Source: Fimbriimonadaceae bacterium
GTDB taxonomy: Bacteria; Armatimonadota; Fimbriimonadia; Fimbriimonadales; Fimbriimonadaceae
DNA length: 64,000 bases
NCBI GenBank assembly: GCA_019454105.1
Contig: CP075364.1
Coordinates: 247,362 to 311,361 of the forward strand
Reading direction: 5' to 3'
The notes under the pieces were generated by a model. That model was not told the DNA's origin and did no database searches. It saw only the letters and a list, made by a program, of their open reading frames with translations. Positions 10,209-19,095 of this stretch are shown in pieces. The stretch's first letter is position 1, and every line of letters starts with the position of its first letter. The translations under genes and the position numbers were made by a program.

Positions 10209-10927
10209 TCGGCCGCTTCGTCTGGCTCGGCCTTTTGGCAGTCGCGTTGGCGGGATGCGGCTCGGGCGGTGCCGTGGCCCGGGAAGGCGAGAGCAAAGAA
10301 GGGTCTGGCAAGAGCGGGGTCACCGAAACCGCCCCCAAGACAGTTCCCGACAGCCTGAAGCACGAAGCGTTTGAGTACTTCGGGCTGGGAAACACAGGCC
10401 CTGTCAAGTACACGTTCGTCCGTGTGGAGGGGGACAAGCCCGAGTCCGGCACACAATCAGTCGAGCTCAAGGCGGTCGGAGATGGCATTGCCGACTTCGT
10501 GATCCGCCGCGATGGGGCTCTGTCGGCGCTCGGGGTCGAAGACGTCCAAGTCAAGCCTGACGGCGTCTACTTAGTCTCTTCCACGCACGGTTCACCCGAG
10601 AAGCCAGTGATGGTCATGCCGTCCAAGCTCGAACCTGGCGCCACCTGGGGCGGCGACCACACGCTCAAGTCACCGGACGGTAGCGAGGTCAAATACTCTG
10701 GAAAGTCGAAGTTCGAAAAGAAGGAGACCCTAACAGTGGCGGGAAAGAGCTATGAGACGATTTTGGTCTCTGAGTCGGCCGAGCTTGAGTTGGCAGGAAG
10801 CAAGAGGAGCGTCTCTGGCAAAACTTGGTTCGCGTCTGGGGTCGGCGTCGTCCGAATGAGGCTCGAGGTCAAAACGCCGGACGGAAAGCTCGTGAAGTCA
10901 TCGATAGAAATCGCCGAGGGGACATGA
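10205..10927 (+). CDS. Lipoprotein, unknown function
   Basis: 240-aa predicted lipoprotein starting at GTG 10205 (VIGRFVWLGLLAVALAGC, lipobox with Cys18) followed by GSGG. The start codon overlaps the previous stop as GTGA. The mature part is beta-rich with K-x-x-P-G-A-T-W-G-G-D, a weaker form of the F-P-x-K-x-G-x-x-W motif of its neighbours. Function unknown. Confidence 0.72.
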   Translation: MIGRFVWLGLLAVALAGCGSGGAVAREGESKEGSGKSGVTETAPKTVPDSLKHEAFEYFGLGNTGPVKYTFVRVEGDKPESGTQSVELKAVGDGIADFVIRRDGALSALGVEDVQVKPDGVYLVSSTHGSPEKPVMVMPSKLEPGATWGGDHTLKSPDGSEVKYSGKSKFEKKETLTVAGKSYETILVSESAELELAGSKRSVSGKTWFASGVGVVRMRLEVKTPDGKLVKSSIEIAEGT

Positions 10928-11535
10928 CCTCAATTCTGGCCTTGGTCCTCGTAGCGGCCTCAAAACCGGATGCGGGCGACTACTTTCCTCTGAAGCCGGG
11001 CACGACCTGGGTTTATGAGGACGTGGTCGATGGGCTGACATCGCTGAGGGCTGACCGGGTTGGGAACGCCCAGTCGATTGAAGGAACTGATGCGATTCCA
11101 ATCGTGACGACGATTCGGGGGCGCGTCGATGGGAGCACGTTTTATCGGATCGAAGGCGGCACCGTTTGGGTCGTGGCCTTCGAGCAGAACAAGCCCCTCG
11201 ACCGCCCTTATCCAGTGTTGAAGGCCGGATCAAAGCGAGAGTCATGGCAGCACACGGGCCAGACCCAATGGATGGGGGCGCCAGACGTCATCTCGATCAA
11301 AGGGTCGAGTCGTCCGGCAGGACAGCGCGACGTCTTGGGAGAGAAGCGCGAAACGATCGAGGTGACAGTGGAGGCACAGGTCGGCCCAAACGGCCTCAAC
11401 CTCAAATCGAAGCAGAAGTCGATTTATGCTCGGGGAGTCGGACTCGTCTCAACCGAGGAAACCATCACGGTCAACAAGAACAAGAGCACGCGCAAAACGA
11501 CCTTGCGTGAGTTCAAACCGGCGGATGGGGGATGA
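10924..11535 (+). CDS. Exported protein, unknown function (same family as neighbours)
   Basis: 203-aa protein with a signal peptide (MTSILALVLVAASKP) but no lipobox cysteine, unlike its neighbours. It begins its mature part with YFPLKPGTTWVYEDVVDG, the clearest copy of the motif shared by this operon. Rich in Arg/Lys-Thr beta strands. It is coupled to both flanking genes by 4-bp overlaps. Confidence 0.72.
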   Translation: MTSILALVLVAASKPDAGDYFPLKPGTTWVYEDVVDGLTSLRADRVGNAQSIEGTDAIPIVTTIRGRVDGSTFYRIEGGTVWVVAFEQNKPLDRPYPVLKAGSKRESWQHTGQTQWMGAPDVISIKGSSRPAGQRDVLGEKRETIEVTVEAQVGPNGLNLKSKQKSIYARGVGLVSTEETITVNKNKSTRKTTLREFKPADGG

Positions 11536-12161
11536 CTCGAACGATGACCCCCGCTTGCCTCATGGCGCTGTTTGCGCTTGGAGGATGTCTTCCTCGTCAA
11601 GATGGAGCCAATCCGCAAGGTGGGCCCCGGTTCGCGAGCCGACAAGACCTGGATCCTACGAAGATCAGGCACCTTGAGGCCCGGCTCGTCCTTGCTGGAA
11701 CCGAGGTGCCAGTGACTTTGGAGCCTCAGATCCAGGGGTCGGAGTTCAACCTATTGATCCGTGCCAAAGGGGCGGTCATGGAGACCGAGCGGTACCAAGT
11801 CAACGACCAAACATTCGCGTTCGTCGGTGGAACCGGAGAGGAGTTTGTCCCTCCGATCCCAATCCTGCGCTTCCCGCTCGAAGTCGGCGAAAAGTGGACA
11901 TGGACAGGAGTCGCGGCGCTTGGTCCAGTGAAAAAGAAGGCTAACGCTGACGTGACGACCGGCCTTGAGACCTTGAACATCGTCAGTGGCGTATCGGACT
12001 CTGTCGTCGTGACGGTCGATCTCAGCATCGAGGCTCAGCCGGGTTTGCCAGCGGCGCGACGACTTAGGTTTTGGATCGATCCCAAGGACGGGTTGGTGAA
12101 GCGCGACTTCGCCCACAACTCGCTTCGCGAGCCCCGGCCGAAGAGCGACGAAGGGACATGA
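11532..12161 (+). CDS. Lipoprotein, unknown function (same family as neighbours)
   Basis: 209-aa predicted lipoprotein (MTRTMTPACLMALFALGGC, lipobox ALGGC). It carries RFPLEVGEKWTWTGVA, the shared F-P-[LV]-x-x-G-x-x-W motif, in the middle of a beta-rich domain. The ATG overlaps the previous stop by 4 bp and its own stop overlaps the start of rodA, so it is the direct translational neighbour of the cell-wall polymerase. Confidence 0.72.
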   Translation: MTRTMTPACLMALFALGGCLPRQDGANPQGGPRFASRQDLDPTKIRHLEARLVLAGTEVPVTLEPQIQGSEFNLLIRAKGAVMETERYQVNDQTFAFVGGTGEEFVPPIPILRFPLEVGEKWTWTGVAALGPVKKKANADVTTGLETLNIVSGVSDSVVVTVDLSIEAQPGLPAARRLRFWIDPKDGLVKRDFAHNSLREPRPKSDEGT

Positions 12162-13264
12162 TCCGTTCCGCCGACGCTCGGAGCCCGTTCGCCGAGCCGA
12201 TGGACCGGCCTGCGGTGGGGATCGATTGGTGGCTCCTGGGCAGCACGGCCGTGCTTGTGGGCATTGGGTTGGCCGTCTTGAAGAGCATCGACCTGGCCAG
12301 AGGGACGTCGTTCTTCGTTCGGCAGGCGCTGTTCGCCGGGCTCGGTGTGGTTCTGATGGTCGGCGTCTCGCGCATTCGGTCAGGCGCCATGAGGAAGATC
12401 TCTCCTTGGCTTTATGGACTCTCTTTGGCGCTGCTAGGGAGCGTCCTAGTTTTGGGCGACACGGTCAAAGGGGCGACCCGATGGATCGAAATCGGGCCGA
12501 TCCAGTTCCAACCCAGCGAGTTCGCCAAGCTCGCCTTGATCGTGACCCTGTCGACCTTTTGGGTCAACCGTTGGGAGCGGAGGCGCGAACTGGGGACGTT
12601 CGTCCTTTCGATGCTCCACGTCTTACCTTTGGCCGGACTCGTCTTCGTTCAACCGCATTTGGCCGGAGGAGTCTCTCTGCTCGTCATTTGGCTGGCCGTT
12701 TCCCTCGCGGCCGGGGCGCGCTGGACCCACTTGTTGGCCGCATTGGGGGCGGCCCTGGCTCTTGGATCTGTGGCCCTATCGGCCCCCGGGCTGCTGACCG
12801 ACTACCAACGGGCTCGGATCGAGTCGAAGATCAATCCAGACTCGCAGAAGGGCGCTTGGCAGCAGCGGCAGGCCGAGATCGCATTCGGTGTGGGCGGTGT
12901 TTCCGGCGTGGGGTTTGGCAAAGGCGAACAAAAGGCCTCTCGCTATGTTCCCGAGCAGCAGAACGACTTCGTCTTTACGGTCGTGGGCGAGGAGGGCGGC
13001 TTCATCGGTTCCTTGGTCGTCATGCTGGCGTATCTCGGGTTCTTTGTCCGAGTCTGGATCGTCGGCTTTAGGGCGACCGAACCGTTTGGAATGCTCGCCG
13101 CCAATGGCGTCTTGGCGATCCTTGGGTTCCATACCATGTTGAACCTGGGCATGACCCTGGGTCTCTTACCCGTGGCTGGCATGTGGCTGCCGTTCCTCTC
13201 CTATGGGGGCACCGCCCTCTGGCTGTGCCTCGGTTGCGTCGGGCTCTTGCTTTCAGTCCGCTGA
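12158..13264 (+). CDS. rodA: RodA/FtsW/SpoVE (SEDS) peptidoglycan glycosyltransferase
   Basis: SEDS-family peptidoglycan polymerase (368 aa), an inner-membrane protein with about ten TM segments that polymerises lipid II, usually with a class B PBP. Family marks: GATRWIEIGPIQFQPSEFAK, the catalytic-loop region before IPEQQ (here VPEQQNDFVFTVVGEE) and LPFLSYGGTALW near the C-terminus. RodA is favoured over FtsW because of its size, short tails and lack of division-cluster neighbours, but the sequence does not prove this. ATG 12158 overlaps the previous stop; a second Met 14 codons later is a possible start. Its end overlaps fmdB convergently by 12 bp. Confidence 0.9.
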   Translation: MIRSADARSPFAEPMDRPAVGIDWWLLGSTAVLVGIGLAVLKSIDLARGTSFFVRQALFAGLGVVLMVGVSRIRSGAMRKISPWLYGLSLALLGSVLVLGDTVKGATRWIEIGPIQFQPSEFAKLALIVTLSTFWVNRWERRRELGTFVLSMLHVLPLAGLVFVQPHLAGGVSLLVIWLAVSLAAGARWTHLLAALGAALALGSVALSAPGLLTDYQRARIESKINPDSQKGAWQQRQAEIAFGVGGVSGVGFGKGEQKASRYVPEQQNDFVFTVVGEEGGFIGSLVVMLAYLGFFVRVWIVGFRATEPFGMLAANGVLAILGFHTMLNLGMTLGLLPVAGMWLPFLSYGGTALWLCLGCVGLLLSVR

Positions 13265-13522
13265 GGTCTCAGTGGCTGGGGGCGCACAGGCGCAGCCGTC
13301 GCCGCAGGGCGGGGAAGCTGTCTCGGCCTTGGCGGTCGAGTTCGACCCCATGTCGTTGACATAGAACCCCGAGCCTTTGAAGGCGATCCCGACCGGTTGA
13401 ACGATCCGCTTGACCGTACCCGCAGCCCCGCACTCGCAATCGGTCAGAGGGTCGTCGCTCATGCGCTGCTCGACTTCGAACGTCCGCTCGCAAGACCGGC
13501 ACTCGTAGACATAAGTAGGCAT
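13253..13522 (-). CDS. FmdB family zinc ribbon protein
   Basis: 89-aa small regulatory-type protein of the FmdB family. It starts MPTYVYECRSCERTFE with the first zinc knuckle C-x2-C, then CECG supplies the second pair, and the usual VKRIVQPVGIAFKGSGFYVNDMG follows. The C-terminal tail is rich in cysteines (CGDGCACAPP), as in many family members. The cellular role is unknown. The start is fixed by the conserved N-terminus, with GGAGG and a -10-like CATAAT just upstream. Confidence 0.92.
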   Translation of the reverse strand: MPTYVYECRSCERTFEVEQRMSDDPLTDCECGAAGTVKRIVQPVGIAFKGSGFYVNDMGSNSTAKAETASPPCGDGCACAPPATETSAD

Positions 13523-13530
13523 CGCCCTCC

Positions 13531-13536
13531 ATTATG
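13531..13536 (-). promoter_or_regulatory. -10-like box upstream of fmdB-type gene
   Basis: CATAAT on the minus strand, 8 nt before the ATG; the spacer also holds GGAGG, so both leaderless and short-leader translation are possible. Confidence 0.4.
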
Positions 13537-13628
13537 GGTCTCTCAAGGCTCCTTGGAGAGACTCTCGGGCCACTCGAGGGAACCTGCGTCAGGTCGCGGT
13601 TGTATACTCAGCCAGCGAGGCCAAGCCT

Positions 13629-15212
13629 GTGGCGACGATGTCCATCCAGACTCAAGAGACCGGCTGTTCGTTTCTTTCGAAGACTCCTGACCGGGTGTTC
13701 AGTCCCGAGGAGTTCGCCAAGGACGAGCAATTGATGATCGACCAAGCCCTGCAGTTCAGCAGGAAAGAGGTCGTCCCATTGGCGGAAAGGATCGACGCCC
13801 AAGAAGACGGTTTGATGCCGGGCTTGATCAGGAAGGCGGGTGAGATCGGTTTCTGTGGGATCGATTCGCCGGCCGACCATGGCGGGCTTGGATTGGGCAA
13901 AAACCTCGCTGCCAGGATCCTTGAGTTCCTCTCGCTTAACGCGAGCTTCAGTGTGACCTATGGCGTGACGAGCGGCATCGCCCAACTTGGCCTTTCTCTC
14001 TTTGGGACTGAGGCGCAGAGAGCCGAGTATCTGCCTCGGCTCGCGAGCGGGGAGTGGATCGGGGCCTACGCCCTCAGCGAGCCGAACAGTGGGAGCGACG
14101 CGCTCTCCATGTCGGCCCGGGCCGAGCGACAGGGCGACAAGTGGGTGCTCAACGGCACCAAGATGTGGATCAGCAACGCGAAGTGGGCTGAGTTCTTCCT
14201 GGTCATGGCCAAGATCGACGGACAAGACGTCAGCGCCTTCTTGGTCGAGCGGTCTTTCCCGGGCGTGTCGGTCTCGCGTGAAGAGCACAAACTTGGATTG
14301 AAGGGATCCTCCACCGCCCGATTGGTGCTTGAGAACGCCGAGGTTCCGCTTGAAAACCTGTTGTACGAACCAGGCAAAGGGCACCACGTGGCCTTCAACG
14401 CGCTGAACATCGGCCGCTTCAAACTGGCGGCCATGTCGCTCGGTCCGGCGCGCGAGGCGATTTGGGAGGCGACCCAATATGCGATGGACCGCAAGCAGTT
14501 TGGCCGGTCGATCAGCGACTTTGGATTGATCCGGCAGAAGCTGGCCGACATGGTGGCCCACTACTTTGCGGTCGAAGCGGCTCTCTACAGGACGGGGGCG
14601 AACATCGACGCCGCCTTCGCCGCACATGGAGGGACGGTCGACGGAAACCGGGCCGCGGCCGAGGAGTTCGCGGTGGAGTGCTCGGCGGTCAAGATCTTGG
14701 CGACCGAGGCGGAGGCGCGCATCGTCGACGAAGCCCTCCAACTTTATGGAGGATATGGGTTCACGGAGGAGTTTCCCTTGGCCAGGATCTACCGAGATTG
14801 CCGGGTGAGCCGGATCTACGAAGGCACGAACGAGATCAACCGGGTCTTCCTTGCCGACCGGTTGAAGCGGCGGGCGGACGCGGGTCGGGCCTCGCTGGTG
14901 GCCTCGGGCGACTCGTTCGCCAGCGAGTTGGCAGGCAAGGCGATGGCCAAGTTCGGTTCAGACCAGGTCACGGTCGGGGCCCTCAGCGACTTGCTTCTCT
15001 TGACTTATGCCGAACAGTCGGCCAGGCTTCGCGCCCAGCAGGTCGGCGGCGTCGCCCAGCTCGCTTACGAAAGGTTCACGAACTGGGCGAACATCCAGGC
15101 GGCGATGGCTTATCAAACGGTCACGGGCGAGCCGGTCGCTCTGCCCTCATCAAGACCGGGCCATGTGGACGAACTGGCCGATGCCATCCTCGCGACCCGG
15201 AGCCCGATTTAG
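13629..15212 (+). CDS. Acyl-CoA dehydrogenase with C-terminal extension
   Basis: FAD-dependent acyl-CoA dehydrogenase (527 aa), fatty-acid beta-oxidation or a related step. N-terminal, middle and C-terminal ACAD domains are complete: YALSEPNSGSDA and KMWISNA (flavin and substrate binding), then the catalytic-base motif YEGTNEINR. About 120 residues follow the ACAD core, so the overall shape resembles the VLCAD/ACAD9 group and suggests long-chain substrates. The start is GTG 13629 or ATG 13638, three codons later; neither has a clear ribosome site. No thiolase or ETF gene is next to it. Its stop overlaps pilT by 4 bp. Confidence 0.93.
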   Translation: MATMSIQTQETGCSFLSKTPDRVFSPEEFAKDEQLMIDQALQFSRKEVVPLAERIDAQEDGLMPGLIRKAGEIGFCGIDSPADHGGLGLGKNLAARILEFLSLNASFSVTYGVTSGIAQLGLSLFGTEAQRAEYLPRLASGEWIGAYALSEPNSGSDALSMSARAERQGDKWVLNGTKMWISNAKWAEFFLVMAKIDGQDVSAFLVERSFPGVSVSREEHKLGLKGSSTARLVLENAEVPLENLLYEPGKGHHVAFNALNIGRFKLAAMSLGPAREAIWEATQYAMDRKQFGRSISDFGLIRQKLADMVAHYFAVEAALYRTGANIDAAFAAHGGTVDGNRAAAEEFAVECSAVKILATEAEARIVDEALQLYGGYGFTEEFPLARIYRDCRVSRIYEGTNEINRVFLADRLKRRADAGRASLVASGDSFASELAGKAMAKFGSDQVTVGALSDLLLLTYAEQSARLRAQQVGGVAQLAYERFTNWANIQAAMAYQTVTGEPVALPSSRPGHVDELADAILATRSPI

Positions 15213-16303
15213 CGCACGACAGTTTGGGTCGCCTCGGGGATGCCGAGGTGCTCGGCCCGCTTCATGAAGTCGGTCACGTTCGAGGCCTTGGCGAGGGCGT
15301 GCTCAAAATCGATCGCGCCTTGCTGGACGAGGTTGAGGAGCGAGTTGTCCAAGGTCTGCATGCCGAAATCGATGCCGGTTTGAATGTCGTGATAGAGCGA
15401 GTGGGTTTTGCCTTCGCGGATCATCGTCTTGATGGCAGGCGTGGCGACCATGACTTCGTAGGCGGCCACTCGACCCGATCCGTCCTTCCTTGGTAGAAGG
15501 GTTTGGGAGACAACCGAGACGAGGGTCACGCTGAGTTGGGTTCGGATCTGCTCTTGCTGCTCGGGGTCGAAGACGTCGACGATGCGGTCGATGGTCTGGG
15601 CAGAGTCCACGGTGTGGAGCGTCGAAAAAACCAGGTGGCCCGTCTCAGCGGCGGTGATGGCGAGTTGGATTGTCTCGAGGTCGCGCATCTCGCCGACGAG
15701 GATCACGTCGGGGTTCTGGCGCATGACATGCTTGAGGGCCTCGGCGAAAGCGTGCGTGTCGGTGCCGAGTTCTCGCTGGTTGATGATCGAGGTCTTGTCC
15801 TGATGGACGTATTCGATCGGATCTTCGATCGTGATGATGTGCTTCCGCTGGTTGATGTTGATGTGGTCGATCATCGCGGCCAGGCTCGTGGACTTTCCCG
15901 AGCCGGTCGGGCCAGTGACGAGCACAAGGCCGCGGGGGAAGAGGGCGATGCGCTTGCAGACCGACGGCATGCCAAGGTCGTCGATCGTGCGGATCTTATA
16001 GGGTATCAACCGGAAGACGGCCCCTGGGTTGCCGCGCTGCCAAAACATGTTGACGCGGAACCGGGCGAGGCCAGGGATCGCATAGGAAAGGTCGCACTCT
16101 TTGAAGGTCTCGAGCTTGTGGCGTCGGTCTTCGTTGAGGATGCCGAAGAGCATGTCGCGCACCTCTTCGGTAGACCAGGGTTGCTCTTCAAGCCGCTTGA
16201 GGTCTCCGTGCAACCGCATGATGGGCGGGTTGTTCACCTTGACATGGAGGTCACTGCCGTCGAGCTCGACGAGCTTGTGGAGGAGCTGGTCCAATCGGGT
16301 CAT
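15209..16303 (-). CDS. pilT: Type IV pilus retraction ATPase PilT
   Basis: Hexameric secretion ATPase that disassembles type IV pili (364 aa, normal length). Walker A GPTGSGKST, the Asp box IEDPIEYVH, Walker B ILVGEMRD, His box THLH-type region STLHTVD, and the N-terminal domain starting MTRLDQLLHKLVELDGSDLH. The start at 16303 is chosen from that conserved N-terminus; an 18-codon upstream extension is open but unlikely. A second PilT-like gene lies at 52184-53386. No other pilus assembly gene is adjacent. Confidence 0.93.
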   Translation of the reverse strand: MTRLDQLLHKLVELDGSDLHVKVNNPPIMRLHGDLKRLEEQPWSTEEVRDMLFGILNEDRRHKLETFKECDLSYAIPGLARFRVNMFWQRGNPGAVFRLIPYKIRTIDDLGMPSVCKRIALFPRGLVLVTGPTGSGKSTSLAAMIDHININQRKHIITIEDPIEYVHQDKTSIINQRELGTDTHAFAEALKHVMRQNPDVILVGEMRDLETIQLAITAAETGHLVFSTLHTVDSAQTIDRIVDVFDPEQQEQIRTQLSVTLVSVVSQTLLPRKDGSGRVAAYEVMVATPAIKTMIREGKTHSLYHDIQTGIDFGMQTLDNSLLNLVQQGAIDFEHALAKASNVTDFMKRAEHLGIPEATQTVVR

Positions 16304-16413
16304 GGCCTTACGGTTCCTCTCTGACCATACCACTCTGCGCGGCGCGAACCCGACCACTTCTTGGCCTGCCTGACGGCGCTAAGGGTCTTTAGCTTCTGTA
16401 TACTGGAAACAGT

Positions 16414-17106
16414 TTGGAAGGGAAGACAAGCGAATCGTCCACTCCTCCTGAGCCCCGGCCTCCAAACCTTTTGGGAAAGCTGGTCGCTGGGGCGGTCGTC
16501 GCGGCAACGTTGGTCGCTGGCGCGGCGGCCGCGTTCCAGCTGCGCGACTACCTGCTCGCCAAGCCGCAACCTCGGTCCATCGAACCTCGACCGGCCCCCA
16601 AGGTCGAAGAGCTACGGCGCATACCTGCCGGGGCCGGATCGACCATTGCCCTGGCAGAGGGTTGGAAGACCGTGAGTTCCGGGGTCATGTCGGCGACGAT
16701 CCCCCAACTTTCGAACGTCTTGGAGAACCTCCCTCCCGGTAGCGAGGTCGTCTTCCTTCTTGGTCCAGACAGACCCGAGTTGGTCGCTTCGCCGTTCGGC
16801 TTTGTCGCCGCCTCGCCAAGTGAGCGGCCGACTTCCTCTGAAGAGATCGTCGTTGACGCGACGGGACGCCCGAACGTGCTTCTGGCCGAGACTTTCGAAT
16901 CTGGTTCCGAGGTGGCCGCCCATCTCCTCATGCGGTCTTCGGTCGCGGCTCCTGACGGAGGCGAGATTGAATCGAGGCTCGAGTCCTTTCACTTCAGCAA
17001 GAACGGCAAGACGTGGGTCGTCAGCTTTGGCGTAGCCCTCAGCGACTACCTGCAGTTTTCCGAGAACTTTGACACGATGGCTCGCTCTTTCCGGCTCCCA
17101 GACTAG
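16414..17106 (+). CDS. Single-span membrane protein, unknown function
   Basis: 230-aa protein with a short cytoplasmic N-terminus rich in Pro/Ser, one membrane helix (LVAGAVVAATLVAGAAAAF) and a periplasmic domain of alternating strands and helices ending ENFDTMARSFRLPD; this end resembles the DUF1795/PsbP-like fold (A-x-S-F), which is a tentative comparison. The only early start is TTG 16414; a -10-like TATACT lies 9 nt before it, so it may be nearly leaderless. It is divergent from pilT. Confidence 0.65.
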   Translation: MEGKTSESSTPPEPRPPNLLGKLVAGAVVAATLVAGAAAAFQLRDYLLAKPQPRSIEPRPAPKVEELRRIPAGAGSTIALAEGWKTVSSGVMSATIPQLSNVLENLPPGSEVVFLLGPDRPELVASPFGFVAASPSERPTSSEEIVVDATGRPNVLLAETFESGSEVAAHLLMRSSVAAPDGGEIESRLESFHFSKNGKTWVVSFGVALSDYLQFSENFDTMARSFRLPD

Positions 17107-17167
17107 CGATTCAAGGTGGCTTATCCAAGAGGCGCACTCCATGGCTCTACCCACGTGGAGCCTGGCC

Positions 17168-17467
17168 TCATCGCACATCCGGGTTCGCGTCAGGGTTCAC
17201 GCGACTTGATTCGATGACGGCGCCAACTGGATCGCAGGAATCCATGGTGCACCAAAATGACGGCGGTTGAGTCCCAAGGGATTTCGTCTCACACCGATGG
17301 GAAGGAGGTTCCAGTCGGACCCTGCCTCTGAGGCTGTTAAGGGAGAAATCGCCTCCGGGAAAGGCACAGCTGATGGTCGCCCAGAACGTCTTCATCGTCC
17401 GGGCCAACATCGTCTCGGCACGGACGGTAAGGTTGACGGCAAGTAAAAGCCAGACAAGGGTCTTCAT
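17168..17467 (-). CDS. Possible small exported protein
   Basis: A 99-codon frame beginning MKTLVWLLLAVNLTVRAETM, which reads like a signal peptide. The rest shows no known motif and has four cysteines. It has no good ribosome site. It is the only candidate in the 17107-17587 interval, which otherwise holds nothing I can support. It may be a decayed or spurious frame. Confidence 0.3.
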   Translation of the reverse strand: MKTLVWLLLAVNLTVRAETMLARTMKTFWATISCAFPGGDFSLNSLRGRVRLEPPSHRCETKSLGTQPPSFWCTMDSCDPVGAVIESSRVNPDANPDVR

Positions 17468-17587
17468 GATTTGATAGTAAGATCGATCAACATAAGGGTG
17501 GCTTTGGTCTTAGTCCGATCCAGGCATCAGCTCCCCGTGTCGTCAGGATCTTGGGGCAGGACTCGCCCACTGGGCGGTCGGGCCACC

Positions 17588-18913
17588 ATGTGGACCTTCG
17601 ACAAGCTCCGGGGGCTGACGCTGATCCTTATCGGGTTATTGTGGGTCGCGCTGGCCGGTTGCAAGGGCCGGGACGCTGACGCTCCGGTCGCTCCCTGGGC
17701 GTTGGGGCACGCTGTCAGTGCGGCCAGAGAGGTCGGGTTGCCTTTCCGGGCCGTGGATGTCAGCCCTGGCCCGCCGGTTTCAGAGAACGAGAACGGGGCG
17801 GAGTCGTTTCGTCGACTTCGGCAAGTGGTCAGCGAGCATCCGATGCGGGATTTGCCTCCGCCTCAAACCTTGAACGAGCCCCAATTGGCCAAGGCCGTGT
17901 TGGAGAATGCCGAGATTTTGGCGGCGGCGGAGTCGGCCGCCCGGTTTGAACGGCTCGACTTCAAGCGGGACTGGGATCTGGGGCCGTTGCTGGGCTACCC
18001 GGAGCACGAAGCCGTCCTTCCGGCCGCGCTGGTGCTCAATGCCAGGGCCAAGCTCAGGGCCCTCCGCGGCGACGACGCGGGTTGTCTGGCCGACCTGAGA
18101 TCGGCCAGATCTCTCGGAAGCTTGGCAGCCCAAGACCCGGTCATCATTGGATTGCTCGCTGCGGCGGCCGTCGAGGACTTGGCTCTCAGAACCTTGGTGC
18201 AGGTGGCCTGGGTGTGGCGAGACCGACCGGAGCGGTTGGACAGGCTCCGGAGCTTTGCCAACGAAGACGCCTCCCCGCCTTTGGCCCGTTCCCTTAGAGG
18301 CGAAATGTACAAGGCGGTGGCTCTGGCCCGAAACTTCGAGCGCTTCACGAGGGGCGACGGCAGCCTGGTGGCCTCCATAGAACCTGAGAGGATCGTGCGC
18401 TACGACTTGCCCAGCGACCCGTCATGCCAGGCCCGCCTTTCGGCGCTTCTACGGGCTTGGGTCTCGGCCTATTCGTCGGCACTGGAGCCCTCCTCGCCCA
18501 AACGGGACGTGGCAAGGCGCTTCCATTGGACAGGCCCATTTCTCAAGAGCGAGGGTCGGTGGTCGGCTTGGAACACAGTGAACAACCCTGAACTCCTTGC
18601 CGCTTCGGACGCGGTCGAATCGCTTGAAGCGCGACAATCGGTGACGCGAACTGGGATCGAAGTCTTGCTATGGAGGGTCCGTTTTGGCCGCTGGCCTCTG
18701 TCGCTGGCCGAAGCCGGAATCGATTCTTACGACCCGATGGATTTCAAACCAGTCAGGTTTTTGCTTGAAGATGGTTCGGCCACTCTGTGGTCGATCGGCC
18801 CGGACCGGAAAGACGATGGCGGTGCCGATTCAGGCCTTGGAGGGTTTGACACGCCACTGGGCCGTGACGGATTGCTGGGTGACGTCGTCGTCAAGTTTCC
18901 TCCATCGGGTTGA
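17588..18913 (+). CDS. Lipoprotein, unknown function
   Basis: 441-aa predicted lipoprotein. The internal ATG at 17588 begins a clean lipoprotein signal (LTLILIGLLWVALAGC, lipobox at Cys25); 39 upstream in-frame codons are unlikely to be used. The body is mostly helical with repeated Ala/Leu/Arg-rich helices. The C-terminal end has a pattern FLLEDGSATLWSIGPDRKDDGG, similar to the tail of pseudopilin-like and DUF1559-type proteins in planctomycetes and armatimonads. No catalytic motif is seen. Confidence 0.7.
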   Translation: MWTFDKLRGLTLILIGLLWVALAGCKGRDADAPVAPWALGHAVSAAREVGLPFRAVDVSPGPPVSENENGAESFRRLRQVVSEHPMRDLPPPQTLNEPQLAKAVLENAEILAAAESAARFERLDFKRDWDLGPLLGYPEHEAVLPAALVLNARAKLRALRGDDAGCLADLRSARSLGSLAAQDPVIIGLLAAAAVEDLALRTLVQVAWVWRDRPERLDRLRSFANEDASPPLARSLRGEMYKAVALARNFERFTRGDGSLVASIEPERIVRYDLPSDPSCQARLSALLRAWVSAYSSALEPSSPKRDVARRFHWTGPFLKSEGRWSAWNTVNNPELLAASDAVESLEARQSVTRTGIEVLLWRVRFGRWPLSLAEAGIDSYDPMDFKPVRFLLEDGSATLWSIGPDRKDDGGADSGLGGFDTPLGRDGLLGDVVVKFPPSG

Positions 18914-19095
18914 CGCGCTCCTCTCTACCGCGCCCTTGAGGCAACAAACTCGACGAAACCCGGTCGAATTCCCAGCAAGTACGAAAAGCGTGTCATGCCG
19001 CCTTCGAGTAGAATTAGGACGAATTCTGCTCTGGACCACGTGCCTTTTGCGTTGGTCTGGAGGCACTTTCATTGGATTCTAAGGAGTACAAATCG

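Noticed and set aside
13608..14741. 377-codon minus-strand frame opposite the acyl-CoA dehydrogenase
   Set aside because: Perfectly antisense to a complete ACAD; no motif of its own.
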